Shown here piece after piece: positions 7,333 through 14,638 of a stretch of DNA of 46,109 nucleotides; positions within the stretch are counted from its first letter, which is position 1; each line of letters begins with the position of its first letter. Location: positions 1 through 46,109 of the IMG/VR virus record IMGVR_UViG_3300036859_000070; one strand, written 5' to 3'. The DNA is from a virus. The notes under the pieces are model-generated. The model was not told where the DNA came from, did no database searches, and saw nothing but the letters and a program-made list of their open reading frames with translations. Position numbers and translations under genes: made by a program.

Positions 7333-7541
7333 CACGCCTCCGGGTCAATGAGATCGGCCGCTGCGTTGCAGTCGGCCATGTGGTCGTCCGTGAAACGCCG
7401 TAGTTCGTCCGAGTTCCGGATCTTCTCCGCCAGTTCGTGGGCGTGCTCCTTGCGGATCTTCTCCACCCACCCAGGTGGGATGGGGACCCGCACGGGAACG
7501 CCCATCCCTGGAATTCGGACTTCCATCTCGTAGCGGGTCAT
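7332..7541 (-). CDS. Unknown small protein, 69 aa
   Basis: ATG in a TGATG overlap with the upstream stop. Residues 1-25 are beta-like and Pro-rich (VRIPGMGVPVRVPIPPGW), then a charged helix (EKIRKEHAHELAEKIR). The codon pattern is strongly GC-ending, as expected for a real gene here. No family recognised. Confidence 0.7.
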   Translation of the reverse strand: MTRYEMEVRIPGMGVPVRVPIPPGWVEKIRKEHAHELAEKIRNSDELRRFTDDHMADCNAAADLIDPEA

Positions 7542-7900
7542 CACGCCTCCAAGGGCCGCACGCGGCCGATACGGAAGGTGTCGGAGACACCGTCGTGCCG
7601 GATGATCAGCGTGTTGCCGACGCACTCCACGACGGCGTCGTGGGGCAGAGCCAGCTCACGCACGTACGTGTGCTCGACGCCGTTCTCCAGCACGGTGAAG
7701 TAGTACGCCACCCCGTACGGGTGACCGCCTCCGGTCGGCGCCGGAGGCGAGGAGGCGTGGGTCTCCATGTATTGGAGATCCTCGGTCAGGGCCCTCGACG
7801 CCGCCGCTTCCTCGGCATGAGCCCTGGCCAGCTCTTCGTAGAGGACTGCGTCCTCTACCTCGCCCTCAAGGACGAGCGGCTGATCGTTGGTCTCACTCAT
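7541..7900 (-). CDS. Unknown acidic protein, 119 aa
   Basis: The start MSETNDQPL follows a GAGGGGAG ribosome site. The N-terminal ~50 residues are acidic and helical (EELARAHAEEAAASRALTED) and may form a coiled coil; the rest is beta-rich with ENGVEHTYVRELALP. The ATG overlaps the end of the small Cys peptide upstream. No function recognised. Confidence 0.72.
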   Translation of the reverse strand: MSETNDQPLVLEGEVEDAVLYEELARAHAEEAAASRALTEDLQYMETHASSPPAPTGGGHPYGVAYYFTVLENGVEHTYVRELALPHDAVVECVGNTLIIRHDGVSDTFRIGRVRPLEA

Positions 7901-7979
7901 CTTTTTCTCCCCTCTTGACGATCTCGGTGTTGCAGATACAGCGCTCAGCCATCGCGCCGCAGTCGCACTCACCAGTCAC
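7893..7979 (-). CDS. CxC micropeptide, 28 aa
   Basis: A GTG start with GAGG about 8 bases upstream, 13 bases after the TOPRIM gene. The 28 residues carry two Cys-x-Cys pairs (ECDCGAMAERCIC), a compact metal-binding arrangement, then a charged tail. It overlaps the next start by 8 bases. Real but minimal; no function recognised. Confidence 0.5.
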   Translation of the reverse strand: MTGECDCGAMAERCICNTEIVKRGEKDE

Positions 7980-7992
7980 GACGATTTCCTCG

Positions 7993-8655
7993 TCAGGTGC
8001 GGGCTTGCGCCAGACGCTTTTGAACCCCACTGGGCCCCTCCGATAGGTAGATGTCGTTCACGTCCATACCCGTGGGCATCTTGATCACGTTCACCCTGAC
8101 CTCCTTGGCCAAGAACTTGCCCAGCTTGTAGCCCGCGTCGTCGCCGTCGGCGAAGAGGTAGAGCTGGCTGAAGTCGTCCAGGCAGAGGTTGAAGTGGTCC
8201 TTCCAGTTCGCCACGCCGGGCACCCCGATCGCGGGGAGCCCGCACATGGACAGAGTGATCGCGTCGATCTCGCCTTCGGCGATGCACAGGAAGTCCTCAT
8301 CCGTGCCCAGCGCGGGCACGTTGTAGAGGTTGGTGCCGACGTTCTCGTGGCGCTGGTACTTGCGGTGATACTCGCCCTGCTGCTTGCAGTCGTGGGCCTG
8401 AATGCACCGGAAGGTGAAGTTCACGACCCCCGCCCTGGTCAGGTAGGGGATCGCCAGGCGACTCGCGAACCGCTCATCACCCGGCTGCGGGTTTCGTACG
8501 CTGCCCAGGCGGAACCCAGCGGCGACCTCGGGGCCGATCCCCCGCCGCAGCAGATACTCCTGGGCGTAGGTATCGCTGCTCAGATCGCTCTGATACTGCG
8601 ATGCCGCTCGCTCGAACAATCTCTGTTGCTCGACGGTAAGCGCCCGTACGGTCAC
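7993..8655 (-). CDS. TOPRIM-domain primase subunit, 220 aa
   Basis: The second half of a DnaG-type primase. The TOPRIM motif FLCIAEGEIDAITL (residues 122-135, catalytic Glu) and LYLFADGDDAG (166-175, metal-binding Asp) are intact, with VPGVANWKDHF between them. The N-terminal 115 residues match the region after the zinc domain of phage primases. Start: GTG with GGAG 4 bases upstream. It overlaps the zinc-domain gene by 179 bases in another frame; a +1 shift would join them. Makes RNA primers at the fork, presumably with the ATPase at 9585. Confidence 0.85.
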   Translation of the reverse strand: MTVRALTVEQQRLFERAASQYQSDLSSDTYAQEYLLRRGIGPEVAAGFRLGSVRNPQPGDERFASRLAIPYLTRAGVVNFTFRCIQAHDCKQQGEYHRKYQRHENVGTNLYNVPALGTDEDFLCIAEGEIDAITLSMCGLPAIGVPGVANWKDHFNLCLDDFSQLYLFADGDDAGYKLGKFLAKEVRVNVIKMPTGMDVNDIYLSEGPSGVQKRLAQART

Positions 8656-8842
8656 AGTTCTCCATCAGCATGACCAGGTGCACCGCCGTTCCTCCGGCTT
8701 GGCACGAATGACAGAAGAAGACGCCCTTCTCCGCGTTCACGCGCATTGAAGGGCGTCGGTCCCCATGGACCGGGCAGCAGGCCATGGCCTCGCCCCAGCG
8801 GGGCCCCTTGACTTCCACTCCGTAGTGGAGGAGTACCGGCAC
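8477..8842 (-). CDS. Primase zinc-binding (CHC2-type) subunit, 121 aa
   Basis: It contains the DnaG-like zinc ribbon: MACCPVHGDRRPSM (residues 20-33) and VFFCHSCQAGGTAVHLVMLM (41-60), giving Cys22/23, His26, Cys44 and Cys47. This module recognises template DNA in primases. The GTG at 8842, 11 bases after the previous stop, is the best available start but has no clear ribosome site, so the true start may be a rare codon upstream. The tail overlaps the TOPRIM gene out of frame. Together the two genes replace one full-length primase. Confidence 0.75.
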   Translation of the reverse strand: MPVLLHYGVEVKGPRWGEAMACCPVHGDRRPSMRVNAEKGVFFCHSCQAGGTAVHLVMLMENCDRTGAYRRATEIVRASGIAVSERSEQRYLRPGVSAAAGDRPRGRRWVPPGQRTKPAAG

Positions 8843-8853
8843 CAGCCAGGGAC

Positions 8854-9249
8854 TCAGTACTCCCGGAGATTCATCAGAGTCACCGCGTCTGCGAGGTCCA
8901 TGCGCACCCATACGTCCTCCATCAGACCGATCGCGAGAAAGTCCATGGGAATGTGCACGTCCCACTCCGCGACGGGCCTGCGCTCGACGCGGACGACCAG
9001 GAAGTAGAACTCGACCGACGCGTTGAACGCCTCGGTCACGGTCTCCTCCCGCCACTTGGCGATCCGGTTGGCCCGGTCGCCCTTGACCTCGATGACCACG
9101 CCGGGGATCCCGGTGATGTCGCCCTGGTCGGCGGAGCCCTTCAGGCGCCGCCGTTCGGCGTGCGGGTACCCGTGGTCATTCAGGTACCCCACGACCATGT
9201 TCTCCGTCTCGCGCCCCCGCGCCTTCGCGCGGGTCTGCGGGGTGCTCAC
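8854..9249 (-). CDS. PD-(D/E)xK nuclease, Holliday-junction-resolvase-like, 131 aa
   Basis: GTG start with a GGAGGG ribosome site 7 bases away. The nuclease core is complete: RGRETENMVVGYL (Glu15), GDITGIPGVVIEVKGDRAN with Asp44, Glu54 and Lys56 (the D-x9-E-x-K signature), and a following helix. Size and motif spacing resemble archaeal-type resolvases and VRR-type phage nucleases. It probably resolves branched DNA before packaging or during recombination. It lies beside the primase genes. Confidence 0.75.
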   Translation of the reverse strand: MSTPQTRAKARGRETENMVVGYLNDHGYPHAERRRLKGSADQGDITGIPGVVIEVKGDRANRIAKWREETVTEAFNASVEFYFLVVRVERRPVAEWDVHIPMDFLAIGLMEDVWVRMDLADAVTLMNLREY

Positions 9250-9409
9250 ACTGCTGCCCTCCGTGCTCTAGGTCGTGCTCCAGCGCCGCCCTGAAGGCGG
9301 CAAGGTGCGTGACTTGCGGCGGTGCGATCTCGCCGTGAGGGATGCACTGTACGGACCAGTCATCCTCGATGTACACCACGTGCATATCGTCGAGGTTGGG
9401 ACCGCTCAC
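9176..9409 (-). CDS. Unknown small protein, 77 aa
   Basis: GTG in a GTGA overlap with the upstream stop. Residues 1-50 look coded (DDMHVVYIEDDWSVQCIP, then a helix AAFRAALEHDLEHGG). The final ~25 residues are Arg/Gly/Glu-rich and overlap the nuclease gene by 74 bases in another frame, so they may be only a readthrough tail. No family recognised. Confidence 0.6.
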   Translation of the reverse strand: MSGPNLDDMHVVYIEDDWSVQCIPHGEIAPPQVTHLAAFRAALEHDLEHGGQQCEHPADPREGAGARDGEHGRGVPE

Positions 9410-9597
9410 GACGCTTCGCAGTGCTTCATGTGCTGCTCCGCAGCGAGCTGGGCCATCTCCCAGTGCTGGTATCCCCCGTGAGCCACGAAGTGGCTGTGCC
9501 AGGGGCACCAGTGCTTCCAGCTCCAGGTGTCCAGGCCCTTGTAGACCTTCGCCCTGGGGCAGAGCGGAAGGTCGCGCGATTCGGTCAACGCCACCAC
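9406..9597 (-). CDS. Small Trp/His-rich protein, 63 aa
   Basis: GTG start inside the end of the ATPase gene, 13-base overlap. The centre is unusually rich in Trp, His and Cys (WSWKHWCPWHSHF), then a helix with YQHWEMAQLAAEQHMKHC. The Cys/His spacing could form a zinc site. Function not recognised. Confidence 0.65.
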   Translation of the reverse strand: MVALTESRDLPLCPRAKVYKGLDTWSWKHWCPWHSHFVAHGGYQHWEMAQLAAEQHMKHCEAS

Positions 9598-10403
9598 TGA
9601 TCGTCCTCCTCTCCTTGGACTGAACCGCCGTAGACCGGCTCGATCCAGTCCCCCACCTTGGATCGCTCCGGATCCCAGGTCATCCGGAACCGGTTCTCCC
9701 CGCTCTTCTTGCTGGGCCCGAACCGGTTCTTCACGCAGGCGGCCCAGAAGCCGCCCGTCTGGTCCTGCCCGAAGGTCACCATCAGCGCGGGCTGCGCTGA
9801 GAGCTTGCCCATGACGTCACCCCGACTGGGGGTGATCCGGGATTCCGGTATCCCTTCGGTGCAGTGGTGGACCAGCAGCACGCAGGCGTTGGTCTCGCGC
9901 GCCAGCACCTTGGACTGACGCAGCACTTCGCGCAGCGTGGCCCACTCGTCCTTTCCGTCGTGGGAGACATCCGAGAGGATGTCGATCACGATCAGATGGG
10001 GCCACTCCCCGTACGCCTCCAGGTAGGCGTACGAGTTGAGCCAGATGTCATCAAGCGTGGGATTCGGGTTGAACTGCCACTTCAGGTTGTCGCGCAATGG
10101 CCGCAGCGCGGCTGCGGCGTTGGCAGGCTCGGAGGCGATCCACGCCTCCGCCTGGTCCGTGGTCCGGTTGGTACGGATGGCGATCAACCTCTGGGCGATC
10201 GTCATGTCATCGCTGTCCGAGCTGAAGACCAGCGTCGGCACGGCCATGTTGATGATGGCGTTGAGCGCCACCATCGTCTTGCCCATGCCAGCCACAGCCG
10301 CGAACAGCGCCACGTTGCCTTTGCGCAGGAGCATCTTGCGCGCGCTCCACGACGGAAATGGCGGAGGCAGGGGCTCGGCGCTGAGCGAGCCCCTGCGAAT
10401 CAA
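9585..10403 (-). CDS. RecA/RepA-type replicative ATPase (AAA_25-like), 272 aa
   Basis: Walker A AVAGMGKTMVAL (residues 36-47), Walker B HLIVIDILSD (135-144) and a sensor-like VLLVHHCTEG (175-184) define a RecA-fold ATPase of the RepA/KaiC helicase type. It lies upstream of the primase genes, so it probably supplies helicase or loader function at the fork. No ATG or GTG fits the 5' end: a TTG at 10403 is used, and an ATT at about 10418, 4-5 bases after a GGGGG ribosome site, is an alternative. The domain itself is secure. Confidence 0.82.
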   Translation of the reverse strand: MIRRGSLSAEPLPPPFPSWSARKMLLRKGNVALFAAVAGMGKTMVALNAIINMAVPTLVFSSDSDDMTIAQRLIAIRTNRTTDQAEAWIASEPANAAAALRPLRDNLKWQFNPNPTLDDIWLNSYAYLEAYGEWPHLIVIDILSDVSHDGKDEWATLREVLRQSKVLARETNACVLLVHHCTEGIPESRITPSRGDVMGKLSAQPALMVTFGQDQTGGFWAACVKNRFGPSKKSGENRFRMTWDPERSKVGDWIEPVYGGSVQGEEDDQWWR

Positions 10404-10430
10404 CCGGTCAAGAGACTGAATGACGCCCCC

Positions 10431-10628
10431 TTAGGTCAGTTCAGCCTTGCCCTGGGCGTACTCGTAGACCAGGACGAACCCGGCCAGGGCGCAGCCCGCG
10501 CCGAAGATGCCAGCGGCAGCAAGGGCGTAGGGCCCCTGGTTGGGTAGCGCCAGGGCGGTGGCGGTGACCACGACGTACGGGAATAGCGTCGCCTGGACGA
10601 ATGCCACGACCCAGTGGATGGGCTTCAC
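10431..10628 (-). CDS. Small membrane protein, two spans, 65 aa
   Basis: GTG start with a GAGAGGAGAGG ribosome site. Two hydrophobic segments (residues ~6-27 and ~34-54) are joined by a short Pro/Asn/Gly turn; the C-terminus is charged (EYAQGKAELT). Holin-like topology, but its place in the replication operon makes another early membrane role equally likely. Confidence 0.65.
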   Translation of the reverse strand: MKPIHWVVAFVQATLFPYVVVTATALALPNQGPYALAAAGIFGAGCALAGFVLVYEYAQGKAELT

Positions 10629-10640
10629 GGTCCTCTCCTC

Positions 10641-10766
10641 TCAGAGGTTCGAGTTGAACGAAGGGTTGTCTGTCTTGCGGCTCGCCACGAGCCGCTGCAC
10701 GACCGCGTTATTGCTGACGCGCGCCAACGGCGCGTGCTTCCTGCCCGCTTTGACGTTCTTGGTCAT
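10641..10766 (-). CDS. Small basic protein, 41 aa
   Basis: ATG overlapping the preceding stop (ATGA). The peptide is strongly basic (MTKNVKAGRKHAPLARVSNN) and ends in a polar Asn/Ser tail. Probably nucleic-acid binding by charge; no family recognised. It fills the gap between its neighbours exactly. Confidence 0.6.
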   Translation of the reverse strand: MTKNVKAGRKHAPLARVSNNAVVQRLVASRKTDNPSFNSNL

Positions 10767-11470
10767 GCCGGTACCGCCCCGTACTGCGCGAAGTACTGGA
10801 CCACGTCAGGGGCGACGAAGTAGTTACCTCCGGACTGCCACTTGATCTTGCCGCTGAACGCCTGCTTGTTCTGCTCCCGGTACGCCTTGAAGGCGTCCTT
10901 GGACGCGAAGGGCACGTTGATGCGGTACCACCCCGGGGGCGGTGCGTCAGTGCCCTGACGGCCTCCCTGGGGGGCGGCAGGAGCCGCCGGGGCGTACTGA
11001 GCCGGGGCGCCTGCCTGCTGCCAGGCAGGCTGGCCCGGGTAGGGCTGGTTGGGCGGCGGGGTAACCGGGTTGTAGTTCACCGGGGCCGCCTGCGGCGCGG
11101 ATGCGGGCGCCGGTGCGGGCCCTGCGGGCTGCGGCCCGTAGGACTTGGCCTCCTGTATCGCCATGGCGATGGCGGCGTACGCGCCGGACTGGCTCAGATC
11201 CTGAAGGGCTTCGATCAGCTCCGCGCCGGAGTCGGCGCGGACCACGATCGCCGCGCTGCCAACGGTGATCGTGAACTTGTGGTTCTGGCGGTTGGACTTG
11301 GGCGGGAACGCCCACGTCGCATGACCTTCGGCTGCGCCGTCAGTCGCGTCCTGCTCGGGCTCGTAGCCCTCGGTGTCCGTCAAGTTCTTCTCCTCGATGA
11401 TCTCGATCAGGGTCATGGGGCCAAGCGCTTCCCGCAGGATGAGCCCGGCACTGCGGTCTTCATCCGTCAC
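10763..11470 (-). CDS. Two-domain protein with Pro/Ala linker, 235 aa, possible ssDNA-binding role
   Basis: GTG coupled to the preceding stop; the ATG at 11416 (MTLIEIIEEKN) is an alternative start. An N-terminal alpha/beta domain (KFTITVGSAAIVVRADSGAE, then helices) joins through a ~60-residue Pro/Ala/Gln linker to a C-terminal domain (WYRINVPFASKDAFKAYRE ... KIKWQSGGNYFVAP). Such domain-linker-domain proteins in phage replication operons are often ssDNA-binding or recombination accessory proteins, but I see no diagnostic motif. Context only. Confidence 0.65.
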   Translation of the reverse strand: MTDEDRSAGLILREALGPMTLIEIIEEKNLTDTEGYEPEQDATDGAAEGHATWAFPPKSNRQNHKFTITVGSAAIVVRADSGAELIEALQDLSQSGAYAAIAMAIQEAKSYGPQPAGPAPAPASAPQAAPVNYNPVTPPPNQPYPGQPAWQQAGAPAQYAPAAPAAPQGGRQGTDAPPPGWYRINVPFASKDAFKAYREQNKQAFSGKIKWQSGGNYFVAPDVVQYFAQYGAVPA

Positions 11471-11949
11471 GTCTGCGAGCTGCGCTCCGGGTGGACGAAG
11501 CAAAGGTGGTTCCCCCTCAGGCCACAGGAACAGGCCGGGCGGGCCTTCGAGTCATCCGGAACCCACGCAGCCAGGCTGCTGCGGACCTGCTCTCGCAGAA
11601 TATCCGCCTGCGGCGGAGGCTTGAGTTCATCCCAGGCGGCCCTAGGGGACGGGTAGGCGGGGGCCAGGGCGTACATGCCGTCGCCCGGATGGGCGAGGCT
11701 CACGCAGGCCGCTTCGCCCATCCTCTTGGCCTCCGTTACGGATCTGGTGCTGTACGGGCCCAGGACTGCCAGGGAGTAGGTGCCGCCGTTCCAGCGGTGG
11801 CGAACCACCACCGCCAGGCGGTTGTGTTCGGCTCTGACCTTGTCCAGGGCTGAGATCAGCGCATCGGCGATGTCGTCAGAGTCGAGATCCGCATTGGCGG
11901 GGTCCTCCAGAACTTCCGTCACGGCCTTCAGCTCACGCCTCAGAGCCAT
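11467..11949 (-). CDS. Unknown protein, 160 aa
   Basis: Preceded by a canonical GGAGGTGATCC ribosome site, the strongest in the leftward block. Residues 1-45 are helical and acidic, 45-90 beta-rich (HRWNGGTYSLAVLGPY), and the C-terminus has a Cys/His cluster (CSCGLRGNHLCFVH). A 15-residue frame (11933-11980) overlaps its start and probably only carries the ribosome site. Function not recognised. Confidence 0.72.
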   Translation of the reverse strand: MALRRELKAVTEVLEDPANADLDSDDIADALISALDKVRAEHNRLAVVVRHRWNGGTYSLAVLGPYSTRSVTEAKRMGEAACVSLAHPGDGMYALAPAYPSPRAAWDELKPPPQADILREQVRSSLAAWVPDDSKARPACSCGLRGNHLCFVHPERSSQT

Positions 11950-11976
11950 GGATCACCTCCGGCCCGTTGATGTCGC

Positions 11977-12075
11977 TCATAGCGCCTCGCCGACGAAGAA
12001 GGCGAGAATCCCCACGGCGATACCGCCGATGATGCTGAATGCCACCAGGAGGCAGATCGCGCTGAAGTCCCTCAT
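11977..12075 (-). CDS. Single-span membrane micropeptide, 32 aa
   Basis: ATG overlapping the stop of the upstream membrane peptide. After MRDFSA the peptide is one continuous hydrophobic segment (residues ~7-28) ending GEAL. Two such peptides in tandem, chained by 4-base overlaps, argue for real coding. Confidence 0.6.
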   Translation of the reverse strand: MRDFSAICLLVAFSIIGGIAVGILAFFVGEAL

Positions 12076-12146
12076 CGCTTGGTCACCTCGATGATCAGTA
12101 GCCCCGCAACCAGCCATGCTGCGAAAGCGGCGAGCTTCCACCACAT
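12072..12146 (-). CDS. Single-span membrane micropeptide, 24 aa
   Basis: Strong GGAGAGGAGA ribosome site before the ATG. Product: MWWKLAAFAAWLVAGLLIIE plus a short basic tail, a single transmembrane helix with an amphipathic N-terminus. It overlaps the end of the upstream gene (stop at 12095) by 52 bases in another frame. Function unknown. Confidence 0.55.
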   Translation of the reverse strand: MWWKLAAFAAWLVAGLLIIEVTKR

Positions 12147-12493
12147 TGCCGTCTCCTCTCCATGTCCTTCTCGAAGCCCTCGCGCAGTGCCGCGAGGAAG
12201 TCTGCCTGGTCGCCTTCGCGGATACCGGTACTGAACTCCAGGTAGGCCGTCTTGGTGTAGCTGAGTTCTTCGGTGTCCAGCAGGCCCCCCTTCCGCAGGG
12301 CGGCGATCTCCGCGCGAAGGGCTTTGCCGATGGCCGCCTTGGCGGCCTGCGCCTGCCGCTCCGCGCGGCGCTCCTCCTCCCGGTAGTACAGCTCCCGCTG
12401 CTCGCGCCCTTGGCGGGCCCAGAAGCTCTCTTCGTCGGCGTAGTACTCCGGCCAGCCGAAGTGCTCAGAATGGGGCGGCGTATCTTGGGTCAT
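12095..12493 (-). CDS. Charged coiled-coil protein, 132 aa
   Basis: The start MTQDTPPHSEH is chosen over an upstream ATG because GAGAGG lies about 10 bases before it. Residues ~25-65 are a long Glu/Arg/Gln/Ala helix (ELYYREEERRAERQAQAAKA), probably a coiled coil, followed by a second helical region. It overlaps the exonuclease gene by 29 bases. No family recognised; it may be an accessory to its nuclease neighbour. Confidence 0.68.
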   Translation of the reverse strand: MTQDTPPHSEHFGWPEYYADEESFWARQGREQRELYYREEERRAERQAQAAKAAIGKALRAEIAALRKGGLLDTEELSYTKTAYLEFSTGIREGDQADFLAALREGFEKDMERRRQCGGSSPLSQHGWLRGY

Positions 12494-13334
12494 CCGGGTC
12501 AAACCTCTCCGAGAGATGCCCCCCGTTGGCATAGCAGGCTTCCTGCACGTCGCACAGGAAGCACCCGTCCCCCACGTGGGCGTTGAAGTTGCCCGCCTTG
12601 ATCTGCGCCCACGCCCGGCCGTACGTCATGCCGACGTACTCAGGCGTGAAGATCGTCAGATCGAACGGCTCCGACGGGGCCGCCTTGCGGTTCATGAACG
12701 GCACACCCCACTGCACCTGGATGCCGTACTTCTGCGCGAGCAGAGCGGCGTACGTACCGAACTGCGCAGGCGAGTTCGGCTTGCGGGTGCCCGTTTTGAT
12801 ATCCACGATGGTCAATTTGCCCAGGTTTGGGTCATAGAAGACCCGATCCAGGTAGGCCTTGATCTCGACTTCGCATCCCGGCAGCTTGCCGGAGATGTCC
12901 AGCTCGATGGCGGCTTCGCCGTCCGGCGTAACCCAGATCTCCCAGGGGGAGCGCTCGCGCCAATCGATCCACGCCTGGACGTACCCCAGGCCGTCGGCAC
13001 GCCACTCCTCGACGCCCTGCTTGGTCTTGCGCCACCGGTCGCGGTTGGCGTCCTTGGCGTCCAGCTCCGCGAGCTGAGCGTCGAAGGTGGCATTCCATGC
13101 CGCTTCCAGGCCAACCGCTGGGATCTCTCCGCGATCCCAGCCTTCGGTGACCTCGTGCACCGCCGACCCGCCCGCCAGCCATAGGGCTGGACGGGTAGGG
13201 GCCTTGGCGATGCGGGACAGAAAGTAGGACTTGGCACAGCGCTCCAGCGTGTCGCGGGCGCTGTAGGAGATGTGGCCGGGAAGCTCAAGGAGCTTGCCGA
13301 CCACGCTCTCAGCCTGCGGTTTCCCTCGGGACAT
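12465..13334 (-). CDS. Cas4/RecB-type exonuclease with probable 4Fe-4S cluster, 289 aa
   Basis: The PD-(D/E)xK core is clear: GSAVHE (residues 56-61), YLDRVFYD (161-168), LTIVDIKTG (174-182) and QFGTYA (191-196). Cys33 near the N-terminus and Cys258, Cys261, Cys267 near the C-terminus (C-x2-C-x5-C) reproduce the split four-cysteine iron-sulfur arrangement of Cas4 and AddB nucleases. AAGGA precedes the ATG, which overlaps the WhiB gene by 26 bases. A role in end resection or recombination is likely; there is no CRISPR context. Confidence 0.85.
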   Translation of the reverse strand: MSRGKPQAESVVGKLLELPGHISYSARDTLERCAKSYFLSRIAKAPTRPALWLAGGSAVHEVTEGWDRGEIPAVGLEAAWNATFDAQLAELDAKDANRDRWRKTKQGVEEWRADGLGYVQAWIDWRERSPWEIWVTPDGEAAIELDISGKLPGCEVEIKAYLDRVFYDPNLGKLTIVDIKTGTRKPNSPAQFGTYAALLAQKYGIQVQWGVPFMNRKAAPSEPFDLTIFTPEYVGMTYGRAWAQIKAGNFNAHVGDGCFLCDVQEACYANGGHLSERFDPDDPRYAAPF

Positions 13335-14022
13335 TGAGATCCTTACGGTCGTGACGACGGGCGGTGTACCGCGAGATGTCCGGACGGACCACTACGTCCG
13401 CAGCCTTGCACCACTTGCGGACAGTCACGCCCCGCGATTTGGACTGGACCAGGATCTGACCAGCCCGCTCGGCAGTGCCGTCGCCCAGGTACTGGACGCC
13501 CTGCCAGTGCGCTTCCATCCACACGTAAGCCTCCGATCCCGCCCAGGTGCCCGGCGGATCGGGACGCCTGCGCGGAGGTGGGGCCTCCTTCGGAGGGCGC
13601 AGCTCCAGCACTTCGGCATAGTCCAGCTTCGTCAGGCGCATGATGTCGCGCACCCGGAAGCCCTGCTTGTGCAGGCGCACCGCCTCCTCCCTGGCGGGCA
13701 TTTTGAGATCGCGAGGCTTGACGCTCTCGCGCTTGTGACGCCGCATGTGGCGGCGCTCGTCCTTGTCGCGACCGCCGAAGACCCCGTCGGTGGAGACCAG
13801 GCCCAAGCGCATGTGGCACAACTCGCGCACGGGGCATCGGTCGCAGTAGGACTTGGCCAGGGCTCGACGCTCGACCTTCCGCCGCGCCGTCACGTCGGGG
13901 TGCTGGCCGACTCGGCCGTTGGTGTGTTCGTTATCGACATCGAAGAACAGCTCGGGGTCTGCGCCCCGGCAAGCAGCCGCCGCATAGAAGTCCGGCGACA
14001 TGAGATCAATGCTGCGGTTCAT
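13309..14022 (-). CDS. WhiB-family iron-sulfur regulator with C-terminal extension, 237 aa
   Basis: The WhiB signature is complete: AAACRGADPELFF (Cys18), YCDRCPVRELC (Cys60, 63, 69) binding a 4Fe-4S cluster, then GVFGG (80-84) and a basic RRHMRRHKRE stretch for DNA contact. WhiB proteins bind the host sigma factor and reprogram transcription, and are confined to actinobacteria and their phages. This copy is over twice the usual ~90-110 residues, with a ~140-residue basic extension containing HTH-like FRVRDIMRLTKLDYAEVL. Ribosome site GGAGGGG. A likely early regulator. Confidence 0.9.
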   Translation of the reverse strand: MNRSIDLMSPDFYAAAACRGADPELFFDVDNEHTNGRVGQHPDVTARRKVERRALAKSYCDRCPVRELCHMRLGLVSTDGVFGGRDKDERRHMRRHKRESVKPRDLKMPAREEAVRLHKQGFRVRDIMRLTKLDYAEVLELRPPKEAPPPRRRPDPPGTWAGSEAYVWMEAHWQGVQYLGDGTAERAGQILVQSKSRGVTVRKWCKAADVVVRPDISRYTARRHDRKDLNVPRETAG

Positions 14023-14042
14023 GCTCCCCTCCCTGGGAACAG

Positions 14043-14072
14043 CACAGGGCCGCCCCGAAGGGCGGCCCTGTG
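14043..14072 (-). terminator. Strong hairpin with UUCG loop
   Basis: A perfect 13-bp stem (14043-14055 with 14060-14072). On the leftward transcript the loop reads UUCG closed by C-G, a very stable tetraloop. It lies 7 bases downstream of the gene ending at 14080 and before the WhiB gene, so WhiB may have separate expression. Confidence 0.85.
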
Positions 14073-14079
14073 GGCGGAT

Positions 14080-14586
14080 TCAGGGCAGCTTGACGCCCGT
14101 CGCCTCGATGCAGATGCGGGTGGCCTGCGCGGTGGCGGTCAGGACCGCGATGAAGACCGACTTGGCCGACGCTTCGTCGGCCTCGTGCAGGAAGTCGTGC
14201 ATGGCGTCCAGCGCCTGCTCGAACCTCTCTCCGGCGCCGTCGAGGGCGACGGCGCCGGAGAGCAGGTTCATGAAGGTCTCGGAGACCTGATCCTCGACGG
14301 TGAGGTCGGACTTGATCTTGCCGTCCGCCGTGCTCGCGGCGAAGGTCACTTCCGCGCCCGTGCTGCGGACGGCCATGTTGGCGATGTTGACCCATGTCGC
14401 CATGAAGAAGACCTTCTCCTTGCACCCCTTGGACCAGATGTCCTCGATCTGAGCGAGGACCATCTCGGTCATCCCGGACGCCATCGCGGCCAGGGTGGAG
14501 CTGGCCTGCGCCTGCATGACGAGCATCTCGTTCTCGCCTGGCTCCGAGGAAGCGTCGTCGCCGGGGAAGCTGAATTCCTCATTCAT
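14080..14586 (-). CDS. Unknown helical protein, 168 aa
   Basis: ATG preceded by GAGAGGAGAAAG. The protein is largely alpha-helical and acidic at the N-terminus (MNEEFSFPGDDASSEPGE), with segments such as LAAMASGMTEMVLAQIEDIW and LHEADEASAKSVFIAVLTAT. It stands between two strong hairpins, so it may form its own transcription unit. The composition suggests a soluble oligomeric protein; no family recognised. Confidence 0.72.
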   Translation of the reverse strand: MNEEFSFPGDDASSEPGENEMLVMQAQASSTLAAMASGMTEMVLAQIEDIWSKGCKEKVFFMATWVNIANMAVRSTGAEVTFAASTADGKIKSDLTVEDQVSETFMNLLSGAVALDGAGERFEQALDAMHDFLHEADEASAKSVFIAVLTATAQATRICIEATGVKLP

Positions 14587-14638
14587 GATCTTTCTCCTCT
14601 CATTCCCGGGCGCCCGCGCCCGAGGTAGGTTCTGGTTG

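Noticed and set aside
11933-11980. 15-codon peptide before the gene at 11467
   Set aside because: Its second half is the ribosome site of the next gene; too short to support as a product.
12465-13334. Reading the Cas4-like gene as part of CRISPR adaptation
   Set aside because: No Cas1/Cas2 and no repeats; phage RecB/Cas4-type exonucleases commonly stand alone.
13270-14628. 452-codon open frame on the rightward strand
   Set aside because: Antisense to the WhiB and neighbouring genes, no ribosome site and no domain.
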